64,000 nucleotides of DNA from Microbacterium sp. SORGH_AS_1204 (GTDB lineage Bacteria; Actinomycetota; Actinomycetes; Actinomycetales; Microbacteriaceae), in NCBI RefSeq assembly GCF_030818935.1, contig NZ_JAUTBD010000001.1, forward strand, positions 496,001 through 560,000. The letters are read 5' to 3'. A model generated the notes under the pieces. It saw nothing but the letters and a program-made list of their open reading frames with translations. It was not told where the DNA came from and ran no database searches. The position numbers were made by a program, and so were the translations under genes. This document shows, piece by piece, positions 56,788 through 64,000 of this stretch; the stretch's first letter is position 1; the number at the start of each line of letters is the position of its first letter.

Positions 56788-57942
56788 TCAGCGCCGACGC
56801 TGCATCCAGTCGCGGATGCCGCGGCGAAGGCGCACCAACCGCGCTCGACGTGCGCTCGTGGGGGCATGGCCGGCGTGGTGCGCCGAAGCCAGCGCGACAT
56901 CGTCGGGCGGCCAGAGGAATCGCACGATCAGCCGGGCGCGCATCGGCCACGTTTCCGCGCTCATCGCCATCCAGTAGGCCCGGACATGATCGGACTGCTG
57001 CCGCCATACCCAGTCGCGCGGGGTGCCCCCGGCATCCGCGTCGAGACTGCCGGGCTCGGCGAGCGGCTCGAGTTCGTCCCTCAGAGCCGGGACGGCCCCG
57101 AGTTCCCGCGCGCGGGCGACGCTGCCTTCGGCCCGGGAGAGGAAAGTGCGCGCGGCGGCGGAGTCGTGGGAGGACCGCGGGCCCGCGCCGATGAGGGGGC
57201 GGACGGCATGGAGGGCCGCCAGCACCGCGTGCGTCGCGGGCGCCGGAACGGGCACGTCGACGGCGCCGTAGCGAACAAGCACGGCGTCGCGGAGCACCAG
57301 CGCGAACGCACTGTCGTCGTCGAGCACGAGGCCGGGGAACCGGCGGTGCACGTCGATCTCGCACCCCCACTGCTCGGGAACGAGGGTGACGGTGTGATGA
57401 ACGGTCGTTCCGCGCCAGGGATCGGGAGCGCGATGCCACCCCCAAGGGGCCAAGGCGTCGGCCAGCTCGTCGAGCCGCGCGGGGTCGCACCAGAGGTCGA
57501 CGTCGCCGGAGTGCTCGCGGTCGCGGAGCCCCTGCAGGTGCAGCGCCGGACCTTTCGTGAAGACACACGGGATCCCGTGACTCGCGGCCACGCGCGCGAC
57601 GAGTGCATAGACCAGTTCGTGAAGCGGAGACGACAGCGTCGGCGGGTGAAGCTCGGTGATGCGGGCGGGGTGGGAGGCGCCGAGGGCCACGAGACCGATG
57701 TCGTGGAGGTGGCCGAGGATCGCCTGCTCGTCGGGCGTGACGGCGGTCGGCGGGAGCGGAGCCGCAGTGATCAGCCGCCTCCAGAGGGCTGCTCCGTCGC
57801 CGACAAGGCAGATCGCCTCGGACGGCGTCGTCGGCACGACGAGCACGTCGGCGGCGCGGTCGAAATCCGCGCAGTCGCGGACGTCGAGCGCGCCGTTGGC
57901 GATGGGGATCCATCCGTGACCGGATGGCAGGGGACGGGGCAT
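56788..57942 (-). CDS. PqqD-like domain fused to nucleotidyltransferase-family protein
   Basis: A 384-residue protein. ATG 57942 has GAGG 6 bases upstream. Residues about 10-85 (HGWIPIANGALDVRDCADFD, EAICLVGDGAALWRRLI) have the pattern of PqqD-like peptide-carrier domains. The rest matches the uncharacterised nucleotidyltransferase family (NTP_transf_5): HGIPCVFTKGPALHLQGLRD with EHSGDVDLWCDP (catalytic-type Gly-Asp-x-Asp), CEIDVHRRFPG (third acidic strand) and GWHRAP. Such fused or paired genes occur in exopolysaccharide and in lasso-peptide loci. None of the lasso peptide enzymes is seen here, so the sugar locus is the more likely context. No precursor peptide is supported. Confidence 0.75.
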   Translation of the reverse strand: MPRPLPSGHGWIPIANGALDVRDCADFDRAADVLVVPTTPSEAICLVGDGAALWRRLITAAPLPPTAVTPDEQAILGHLHDIGLVALGASHPARITELHPPTLSSPLHELVYALVARVAASHGIPCVFTKGPALHLQGLRDREHSGDVDLWCDPARLDELADALAPWGWHRAPDPWRGTTVHHTVTLVPEQWGCEIDVHRRFPGLVLDDDSAFALVLRDAVLVRYGAVDVPVPAPATHAVLAALHAVRPLIGAGPRSSHDSAAARTFLSRAEGSVARARELGAVPALRDELEPLAEPGSLDADAGGTPRDWVWRQQSDHVRAYWMAMSAETWPMRARLIVRFLWPPDDVALASAHHAGHAPTSARRARLVRLRRGIRDWMQRRR

Positions 57943-58394
57943 GGACGACCTCGGTGAGACGGCGGGGGACCTCCCAGTCTCGCCGTCGTTCGGAGGCGTC
58001 CGCGGCGTCGACGCCGGAAAGCGCGGGGCGCACCGGCGCGGAATCACCCGCGGCCGAGCCGTCACTCACCAGCCGGGATGGGTCAACGCATGCCCTGGTC
58101 GACGAGACGCGTCGGCACGAGAGGGCGTCCGCGAGCCGGTCGCCGGCGGTGACGGATACCGCGGGCCGTGTCACCCGCGACGGCTGGTCGGGCGCCGGCG
58201 GTGGGGACCGAGTCCGACGTCGTGGTCGCCCGGCGGGCACCGCGGCGGGGTCTGCGGTCAGGCTCTGCACGCACCGGGACTCCTCCCCGGTCGCCGACGC
58301 ACATCGCCGGGGTCGGGGCAAGAGCCCGGCCGCGGCCAGGTCCGCCCGGTAGGAAAGGGGGCGACACGCCACCGCTCCCGAGAAGAGGGCTCCG
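57943..58394. other. intergenic region between divergent genes
   Basis: 452 bases between the nucleotidyltransferase-like gene and the TreS-like operon. All six frames are long and open because the GC content is high, but none has protein-like residue composition together with a ribosome-binding site. It must hold two divergent promoters. No clear -10/-35 pair or operator palindrome stands out. Confidence 0.5.
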
Positions 58395-58454
58395 ATGACG
58401 ACCTTTCTGCACCCCCCGCACAGCGCCGACGCCCGGACGGGGGCGAGGCGATGA
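58395..58454 (+). CDS. 19-residue upstream peptide coupled to the TreS-like gene
   Basis: ATG 58395 follows GAAGAGGG with about 5 bases spacing, a better site than that of the enzyme gene itself. The 19 residues (MTTFLHPPHSADARTGARR) end at TGA 58452-58454, which overlaps the ATG of the TreS-like gene (ATGA). This arrangement suggests that translation of the short frame delivers ribosomes to the enzyme start. It may be a leader peptide with no function as a protein. No homologue is recognised. Confidence 0.45.
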   Translation: MTTFLHPPHSADARTGARR

Positions 58455-60104
58455 GGCTCACCGACACCAGCGATCTGTGGTGGAAGACGGCAGTCTTCTA
58501 CAACCTCGACGTCAAGACGTATCTGGATGCCGACGGAGACGGCGTGGGCGACCTGCGCGGCCTTGCGCAGCGGCTCGACCACCTCGCCGAACTCGGGGTG
58601 ACGTGCCTGTGGCTGGCGCCGTTCTACCCCTCTCCGCAGCGCGACAACGGCTACGACATCGAGGACTATTACGGCGTCGACCCGCGTTACGGCTCCCTCG
58701 GCGACATGGTCGAGGTGCTGCGCACGGCCCATGATCGCGGCATGCGCGTCATCGTCGATCTCGTGGTGAACCACACCTCCGACCAGCACCCGTGGTTCCA
58801 AGACGCGCGCACGAGCCCCGACAGTCGATACCGGCACTTCTACCAGTGGCGTGACGACAAGCCGGCCGACGCGCCCGCGAGCATGTTCCCCGACGTCGAG
58901 GACGGCGTGTGGTTCTTCGACGAGACCGCGGGGCAGTACTACAAGCATTCCTTCTACCGGCACCAGCCCGACCTCGCCACCGACCATCCCGAGGTGCGGG
59001 AGGAGATCGCGAAGGCCATCGGCTTTTGGCTCGAACTCGGCATCGACGGCTTCCGGGTGGATGCCGTGCCCTTCCTCATCGACGGCGACGACGGGCCCGA
59101 GCACGAGTTCCTGCGCGAGCTGCGCGGGTACGTCTCGCGCCGCCGCGGCCATGCGATGATGCTCGGCGAGGTCAACCTGCCCTATGACGAGCAGATGCGC
59201 TTCTTCGGCGATGCCGACGGCGACGAGCTGACGATGCAATTCGACTTCGTCGCGAACCAGCGGCTGTATCTGGCCCTCGCGCGACAGGATGCCGCCCCGT
59301 TGCGTGAGGCGTTGGCATCCCGGCCCGCGATCGCCCGGGGCAACCAGTGGGGCAACTTCGTGCGCAACCACGACGAGCTGACCCTCGATCAACTGAGTGA
59401 CGCCGAGCGCGACGAGGTCTTCGCCGCCTTCGCGCCGAAGGAGGGCCAGCGCATCCACGGCCGCGGAATCACCCGGCGGCTGCCGTCGATGCTCGAGGGC
59501 GATCCGCGCCGCATCCGCATGGTCTACAGCCTCATCTTCTCGCTCCCCGGGGCGCCCGTGCTGTACTACGGAGAAGAGATCGGCATGGGCGAGAACCCCG
59601 AGATCGAGGGCAGCCGCGCTGCCGTGCGCACGCCGATGCAGTGGACGGGGGCCCCGGATGCCGGATTCTCGACGAGCGACGACCTCATCGCCGACATCGT
59701 GCCCGGTGGTTTCGGACCCGGCCACGTCAACGTGGCCCAGCAGCGACACGACCCCGATTCGATGCTGCGTTTCGTGCAGAACCTCGTGCGCCACTACCGC
59801 GCCTCGCCCGAGATCGGGTGGGGGGAACTCGGCATCCTGGATCAACCCCACTCGTGCGTGCTCGCGCACGCGGTCACGAGCGAACTCGGCATGTTCGTCG
59901 CGGCGCACAATTTCGCGCCCGACGGGCGCACGTTCCGCCTCGAGATCGAGAGGGCGGATGCCGAGGGCTGGCGTGTCGTGAACCTGCTCGGCGATGCGGC
60001 GGGCGCTGAAAACCCTCGTCGACGGCGGGTTCGAGGTGTCGTTGGACGGGTACGGGCATCGCTGGTGGCGGGTGATCCGGCCGGGGGAGCGGCGGATCGC
60101 CTGA
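58451..60104 (+). CDS. trehalose-synthase-like GH13 enzyme, frameshifted near its C-terminus
   Basis: A GH13 protein of TreS type beginning MRLTDTSDLWWKTAVFYNLD. Motifs: VVNHTSDQHPWFQDAR, GIDGFRVDAVPFLI with nucleophile Asp204, HAMMLGEVNLP with Glu240, FVRNHDELTLDQL with Asp308, and SLPGAPVLYYGEEIGMGENP. The C domain runs to VVNLLGDAAG at about 60000. There the frame is lost. One frame away the expected end (LVDGGFEVSLDGYGHRWWRV, then IRPGERRIA) is present, with a stop at 60102-60104. One extra G near 59998-60003 explains it. A repaired protein has 550 residues. Without repair the frame runs to 60307 with basic, non-homologous residues. Substrate: trehalose/maltose or other alpha-glucosides. 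Confidence 0.85.
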
Positions 60105-60210
60105 CCTCGGGCGGTGCCCACCACCGGAAACCGGTACCTGCACGCCCTGCGAAAGGGAGGAGCGAGCGAGCGCGACGCCCCCCGATGACGCCGCGCTCGC
60201 CGCGGAGATG

Positions 60211-60234
60211 GGCCGGGCGACTGAGCGCCCGGCC
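60211..60234 (+). terminator. terminator-like hairpin after the TreS-like gene
   Basis: GGCCGGGCG (60211-60219) pairs perfectly with CGCCCGGCC (60226-60234) around ACTGAG. It is about 106 bases after the expected stop and before the next promoter. No U-tract follows. Confidence 0.55.
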
Positions 60235-60322
60235 CGCGCGAACGGGGGTCCCCCACGTCGTCCCGCCCGCGGTCTCATTCCATACAAGCACAGGGTGTCG
60301 TAAATAGCACCCATCTGAGTAA

Positions 60323-60362
60323 CGTAATTACGATCCTTCCGTCCTGGCGGTTCGTCTACGAT
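60323..60362 (+). promoter_or_regulatory. operator-like palindrome and -10 of the HTH operon
   Basis: CGTAATTACG (60323-60332) is a perfect 10-bp palindrome in an otherwise AT-richer patch. TACGAT (60357-60362) is a good -10 element that would start the transcript at about 60369, exactly the ATG of the HTH gene, suggesting leaderless translation. The palindrome may be the autoregulatory site of the HTH protein. Confidence 0.5.
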
Positions 60363-60368
60363 CGCCTT

Positions 60369-61015
60369 ATGGGTCGCGGTGCCGTCGGGCCGCCCTCGCG
60401 GTACTCCCGCCGAGTGGTGGCGAACGTGGACCGCCTGCGGAGAGACAGAGGTCTCACCGTCGGCGAGCTGCTTCAGCGTGCCGGAATGACGAAGAGCTAC
60501 TACCGCTCGCGCGCGCCGGGTTCTCGCTGCCGTACAACACGAACGACATCGAAGCCCTCGCCGCCGCTCTCGGCGTCACCCCCGAGGAGGTGGCGAGTCC
60601 CGAGACGAACGCGCGCATCGAGATGCGTGTTCCCGCGGCTCCCCTCGCGGCGCGCGTGCGCCGGCTCATCGAAAGCCAGGCCGCCACCGACGACGAGCTC
60701 CTCGACCATCTCGCCGCGATCGATCCCCTGCTGGCCGACGGCGCGCGCGCCCTGCTGGCGAGCGCGACCTCCACCGTCGTCCTCGACGAAGAAGTCCTGC
60801 GACTCATCACGCACTGGGCCGACGTCCCCACGGAGTACCTCACCGACTACACCGATGAGACGGTGACCGACCGCACGGATGCCGAGCTCGACCTGCGCGA
60901 CGCCATGCGCGCAGCCGGCGCCAGCAGCATCCAGTTCCGAGCGCTCGGACACATGTCGCCCGACGCTCTGCGCGCCATCGCGCACTCCTTGCGCAGCGGG
61001 CCGCCCACCACATGA
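60369..61015 (+). CDS. HTH transcriptional regulator, frameshifted
   Basis: The N-terminus (RRVVANVDRLRRDRGLTVGE, LLQRAGMTKSYYRSR) is an XRE-like helix-turn-helix. At about 60506-60518, in the run CGCTCGCGCGCGCC, the frame breaks. The continuation, FSLPYNTNDIEALAAALGVT and PEEVASPETN, which is the last part of the HTH domain, is in another frame. It then continues as a helical C-terminal domain (AARVRRLIESQAATDDELLD, VLRLITHWADVPTEYLTDYT, SSIQFRALGHMSPDALRAIA) to the stop at 61013-61015. The combined product would be about 215 residues. It heads an operon with an ImmA/IrrE-type protease and a membrane protein, a frequent actinobacterial grouping. Protease-controlled repression is inferred. 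Confidence 0.75.
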
Positions 61016-61037
61016 CCGGCCGACGGGGGCGACGGCC

Positions 61038-61499
61038 GTGACGGAGTCGGACGACATGATGCGGCGTGTGCGCGGGCGCGCCGATCGAGCCGTCGCGCGG
61101 GCGGGGCTTCACAACGGCATGGACTTCGCCGACATCGTGCGCGCGGTCGAGGGCGCGATCGACATCCGTCTCCGCATCGTCTCCGAGCACGACACCGACG
61201 GGTGGGGGACGTTGACCGGGTTCCTCACGGTCTTCGCCGACCGCCGCGAGGGCAGCATCCACGTCCGCGCATCCGATCCCGCGCTGTACCGGCAGTTCGC
61301 CGCGTCGCACGAGCTCGGTCACCTGCTCGACGACGCGCACTGCACCGCGGTGCTCCACGAGCGATCGTCCATCTCGCCCTACGACGACCCCACGCTCTCC
61401 ACCCCGGAGTTCGAGGCGGAACTGGTCGCCGAGCACGTGGCCCACCGCATCGCCCGAGTGCTCTACGGCACCCCGCGCGTCGCCGAGTCGTCATGGTGA
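61038..61499 (+). CDS. ImmA/IrrE-family zinc metallopeptidase
   Basis: A 153-residue protein from GTG 61038 (alternative ATG 61056). The zinc site is HELGH at residues 91-95 (RQFAASHELGHLLDDAHCTA). A third ligand is probably Glu in EFEAELVAEHVAHRIARVLY, as in ImmA-like enzymes. The preceding strand-helix DTDGWGTLTGFLTVFADRRE and IHVRASDPALYRQ belong to the same fold. Members of this family cleave HTH repressors; the HTH gene immediately upstream (22 bases away) is the natural candidate. The stop overlaps the ATG of the membrane-protein gene. It is shorter than most family members but complete. Confidence 0.85.
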   Translation: MTESDDMMRRVRGRADRAVARAGLHNGMDFADIVRAVEGAIDIRLRIVSEHDTDGWGTLTGFLTVFADRREGSIHVRASDPALYRQFAASHELGHLLDDAHCTAVLHERSSISPYDDPTLSTPEFEAELVAEHVAHRIARVLYGTPRVAESSW

Positions 61500-62419
61500 C
61501 CGTCGTCCTCATCGACGTAGCGCTCGTCGGCCTGCTGGCCGTGGTCGTCGGTCGGGCGGGCGCCGCGTGGCGCCATCCACGCGCGCGCATCGCGTGGCTC
61601 GGCGCACTGGTCGGCGCCATCGCCCTGCTCACGCAGGGCACGGTGATCCCGCTGCCCGTGCTCGACGGGCTGCTCGGCGGCACGAACGTGCTCAAGCTCG
61701 TGCAGAACATCCTCACGATGGTGTCGCTGTGGCTCGGCATCCAGGCCGGCACCGCCCCGGTGACGGCCCGTGTGCGCACCCTCCGGTGGCGATTCCCCGT
61801 GCTCGTCGGCATCCTGTTCGCCGTCGTCTTCTTCGTCGCCATGCCCGAGCGCGGGCCGTCGTCGTTCCACGTCATCGAGAACGCCGTGCCCACCTCGACG
61901 GGCGCGTGGCTGTACGGCGTCGTACACATGGCGGGGATCGCGCTCGTCGCCGTGCTGCTCTTCCGCTCGGCGAACGCGTCACTGCCGAGTGTGAGACCCC
62001 TCTTCCAAGTCGGGGCCGTGGGGATCGCACTCGGCTGCCTCACCGAGATCGTGGACCTCACGCTGACCCGGTTCTTCCACCCGAACGACGTGGTGAGCGT
62101 GCTCTTCGACCCGCTGTTCTACCTCGGCGTCGTCGTGTTCGTCGCGGGAATCCTCCGGGCCTCGCGCGCGGCCTCGACCATCCGACGCCGGGGAGAGTCG
62201 CTGCTGCGGCGGCTCGGCGACCTCGCGCGGCAGCGCGGCGTCCAGCGTCTGGCCGTCCTCTCGCCCGATGCCGCACTCGACAGCCGCCTGCACGCGCTGC
62301 GCGTCGCCGTCGAAGACGCCGCTATCGCCACCTCGGTGCCGCTGACCGCCGCGCAGCGCGCACTGCTCGACGACGTCGACGCCCACCTCACCCGCCCGAG
62401 TCCGGGAGTCCGCTCATGA
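61493..62419 (+). CDS. seven-helix membrane protein (MAB_1171c-like)
   Basis: A 308-residue protein; ATG 61493 overlaps the protease stop. The first 225 residues contain seven hydrophobic helices (VTVVLIDVALVGLLAVVVGR, WLGALVGAIALLTQGTVIPL, FPVLVGILFAVVFFVAMPER, VVHMAGIALVAVLLFRSANA, VGAVGIALGCLTEIVDLTLT, and others). The last 80 residues are cytoplasmic and helical (IRRRGESLLRRLGDLARQRG, LHALRVAVEDAAIATSVPLT). This matches the membrane proteins, named MAB_1171c-like or DUF6545-like, that accompany HTH/ImmA genes in actinobacteria. No transport or sensor motif is proven. I infer a membrane sensor or anchor for the protease-regulator pair. Confidence 0.7.
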   Translation: MVTVVLIDVALVGLLAVVVGRAGAAWRHPRARIAWLGALVGAIALLTQGTVIPLPVLDGLLGGTNVLKLVQNILTMVSLWLGIQAGTAPVTARVRTLRWRFPVLVGILFAVVFFVAMPERGPSSFHVIENAVPTSTGAWLYGVVHMAGIALVAVLLFRSANASLPSVRPLFQVGAVGIALGCLTEIVDLTLTRFFHPNDVVSVLFDPLFYLGVVVFVAGILRASRAASTIRRRGESLLRRLGDLARQRGVQRLAVLSPDAALDSRLHALRVAVEDAAIATSVPLTAAQRALLDDVDAHLTRPSPGVRS

Positions 62420-63543
62420 TCCGATCCCTCGCCGTGGGCGCCGCCGTCGCCATCGCCGCCGTCGCGATCGCCCACACGGCGCTCGCCGGCTACGTCGCCC
62501 GGCGGCTCGTCGCCCCGCGCGCGGCCAAGGCATTCGCCCCGGTCACCATCGAGGGCGATACCGTGTCTGTTCCCGTCGTCGACGACAGTCGTGAGCCCGG
62601 CACGTACGGGCTGCGCTTCGACGACGGCTCGCACATGATGGTCGGCGACATCGTTCGGATCGACGGCGACCGCGTCATCCGGCGGGTCCTCACCCGGCCG
62701 CCGCACCGGGGCGACGGGGAAGCCGTCGCGGCGTGGACGTCGCAGAACATCGGCGCCCCCGAAGACGTGGGTCCCACTCGCCATGTGAGCGTCCCGCTTC
62801 GTCGCGGCGGCACCGCGCAGGCGTGGGAGATCGGCGACCGCGAGACGGCCGACGGGCGCTGGACGATCCACGTGCACGGTCTGCGCTCGAGTCGCAACGG
62901 TGCGCTCCGCTCGGCGCCGGCGGCCACGGGTGCCGGGTGGATGTCGCTCGTGGTCTCGTATGCGGGCGATGAAGAGTGCGAGCCTGCCGACGCCCTCCCC
63001 TCGACCCTCGGCACGCGCGAGTGGCGCGACGTCGACGACGCGATCTCGTACGCGATCGAACAGGGCGCGCGCGAGATCGTGCTGGTCGCATGGTCGATGG
63101 GCGGCACGATCGCCATGCTCGCGCTCGAGGAGTCCCCCCACCGCGGCACGGTCACGGGGCTCGTTCTGGTCGCCCCGGCGCTCGACTGGACCCGCGTGGT
63201 CGAGAACGCCGTCGCAGGCGCGCACCTGCCGCGCACGGTGGCCGCGGCCTCGATGCGCGTGCTCGGCAGTCGGGTCGGTGCCCGCGCGCTCGGGCTCGTC
63301 GAGGCGGTCGACGCGCGGGCGCTCACCTGGGTCGGAACGACGCGCCCCGGTCCGCGGGTGCCGACGCTGATCCTGCACAGCCGCGTCGACCCCGTGGTGC
63401 CGTTCTCGGGATCGGTGGCGTACGTGCAACGGCATCCGGATGCCGAGCTGGTGGCGTTCGACGCGACCGGTCACTGCAACGAGGCGAATCAGGAGCCGGA
63501 GCGCTTCCACGACGCGATCGCGGACTTCCTTCGCGAGCGCTGA
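62416..63543 (+). CDS. membrane-anchored alpha/beta-hydrolase
   Basis: A 375-residue protein with ATG 62416 overlapping the previous stop (ATGA). An N-terminal helix (about residues 4-27) is a signal anchor. After a region of about 110 residues typical of this family (VPVVDDSREPGTYGLRFDDG) comes the hydrolase fold. The nucleophile elbow is VLVAWSMGG (Ser227), with LILHSRVDPVVPF (Asp325) and FDATGHCNEANQ (His353). GLVLVAPALDWTRVVENAVA lies between. It resembles lysophospholipase/esterase-like proteins. Four-base overlaps tie it to the HTH-protease-membrane operon, but it may be only a passenger. The substrate is unknown. Confidence 0.82.
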   Translation: MIRSLAVGAAVAIAAVAIAHTALAGYVARRLVAPRAAKAFAPVTIEGDTVSVPVVDDSREPGTYGLRFDDGSHMMVGDIVRIDGDRVIRRVLTRPPHRGDGEAVAAWTSQNIGAPEDVGPTRHVSVPLRRGGTAQAWEIGDRETADGRWTIHVHGLRSSRNGALRSAPAATGAGWMSLVVSYAGDEECEPADALPSTLGTREWRDVDDAISYAIEQGAREIVLVAWSMGGTIAMLALEESPHRGTVTGLVLVAPALDWTRVVENAVAGAHLPRTVAAASMRVLGSRVGARALGLVEAVDARALTWVGTTRPGPRVPTLILHSRVDPVVPFSGSVAYVQRHPDAELVAFDATGHCNEANQEPERFHDAIADFLRER

Positions 63544-63632
63544 GGCGGTGAGGTGCCGTCCGGCAGCGCAAGCCCGTGGCATCGAGGAGCGGGCTGAGTG
63601 GGGCGCGCGTCGGCGGCTCACGAAACCGACGT

Positions 63633-64000
63633 TTAGAGACCGAGCGTGCGGCGGAGGAAGTCGTTGCGGAAGACGCCCCGCGGATCGGCCGCGTGTGCGG
63701 CGTCGACGAACTCGTCGATCCGCGTGAGCGTCTCTCGGACGTCGGGTCCGGGCATCGTGAACGCTTTGCCCCAGTGCGGCCGCACCTCGAACGGGGCGAG
63801 GGCTGCCTCGATGGCGGGCAGCACGCCGAGCACTCCGGCCGTGTCGTTGCGCCAGGTGAAGTGGATGGCGAGCACGTCGCGCTGGTACGCGGGGCTCAGC
63901 CAGAGCTCGTCGGCGGCGACGGTGCGCAGCTCGGTGACCAGCAGGTGCGCGTCGAACGCGGGCGCGACCGCCCGCACCGCGGCGAGGGCCTCACGCGCCG
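63633..64000 (-). CDS. FAD-linked sugar-alcohol/lactone oxidase, C-terminal part
   Basis: 122 C-terminal residues are visible; the gene continues past the window edge. The visible part (PAFDAHLLVTELRTVAADEL, LAIHFTWRNDTAGVLGVLPA, IEAALAPFEVRPHWGKAFTM and FVDAAHAADPRGVFRNDFLR) matches the D-arabinono-1,4-lactone oxidase C-terminal domain of alditol/xylitol oxidases, with the RPHWGK substrate-site segment. These are VAO-type flavoproteins that oxidise a terminal alcohol of a polyol and form hydrogen peroxide. The stop is at 63633-63635. The FAD-binding N-terminal half is not in view, so the subfamily remains open. Confidence 0.85.
   Translation of the reverse strand, partial: AREALAAVRAVAPAFDAHLLVTELRTVAADELWLSPAYQRDVLAIHFTWRNDTAGVLGVLPAIEAALAPFEVRPHWGKAFTMPGPDVRETLTRIDEFVDAAHAADPRGVFRNDFLRRTLGL

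Noticed and set aside
57943..58394. A lasso- or other RiPP precursor peptide beside the PqqD-like gene
   Set aside because: No short frame with a ribosome-binding site and a leader motif was found, and there are no protease or cyclase genes nearby.
56720..60256. A very long minus-strand open frame of about 1,180 codons across the nucleotidyltransferase and TreS-like genes
   Set aside because: It is antisense to well-supported genes with catalytic motifs and has Arg/Gly/Val-rich composition without domains. Long antisense frames are expected at this GC content.

Overview
The window is high-GC actinobacterial chromosome, almost certainly Microbacterium or a close relative in Microbacteriaceae. 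The evidence is the 16S rRNA sequence, codon choice dominated by G/C third positions, and a gene order from about 34.5 to 44.1 kb that matches the mycobacterial Rv1691-Rv1701 block. I see no prophage, IS element, CRISPR array or integrase other than chromosomal XerD.

Layout. 0-7.5 kb: end of a RelE-type toxin, a LytR-CpsA-Psr wall ligase, tRNA-Ser(GCT), small housekeeping genes, and a coupled three-gene membrane operon (two-cysteine permease, TIGR03943-like His-rich protein, Ig/propeller protein). 7.6-13 kb: a membrane acyltransferase, then a citrate module in which a CitMHS carrier is divergent from a CitA/CitB-type two-component system. 13.3-21 kb: an alpha-glucan utilisation locus with a GH13 enzyme, a ROK repressor facing a perfect palindromic operator, a lipoprotein/permease/permease ABC importer and a GH13 alpha-glucosidase. 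21.2-28.6 kb: two divergent glycan operons (four glycosyltransferases on the minus strand; WcbI-like protein plus two glycosyltransferases on the plus strand). 28.7-34.5 kb: one complete rrn operon (promoter, 16S, tRNA-less spacer, 23S, 5S, terminator). 34.5-45.8 kb: the conserved operon (TPR-like protein with 48-nt tandem repeats, HAD-IIA, small protein, TlyA, NAD kinase, RecN, CTP synthase, Nudix, XerD) and an ABC-F protein. 46-50.6 kb: a short LysR-type HTH protein, a GMC oxidoreductase coupled to an alpha/beta-hydrolase fused to a gluconate-dehydrogenase-subunit-3-like domain, and an SDR. 50.7-58 kb: an exopolysaccharide locus (two GT4, an epimerase, a flippase, an O-antigen ligase/polymerase and a PqqD-like/nucleotidyltransferase fusion). 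58.4-63.5 kb: a trehalose-synthase-like GH13 enzyme, then a compact HTH / ImmA-IrrE protease / seven-helix membrane protein / hydrolase operon. The last 370 bases are the C-terminus of a sugar-alcohol-oxidase-like flavoenzyme.

Three genes (the CitB-like regulator, the TreS-like enzyme and the HTH regulator) are each broken by a single small indel in a GC-rich run, while the expected C-terminus remains intact in another frame. Sequencing or assembly indels are the first explanation to test. The most striking genome-scale signal is the heptamer GGATGCC/GGCATCC, seen more than 100 times in the window and sometimes paired as terminator-like hairpins.
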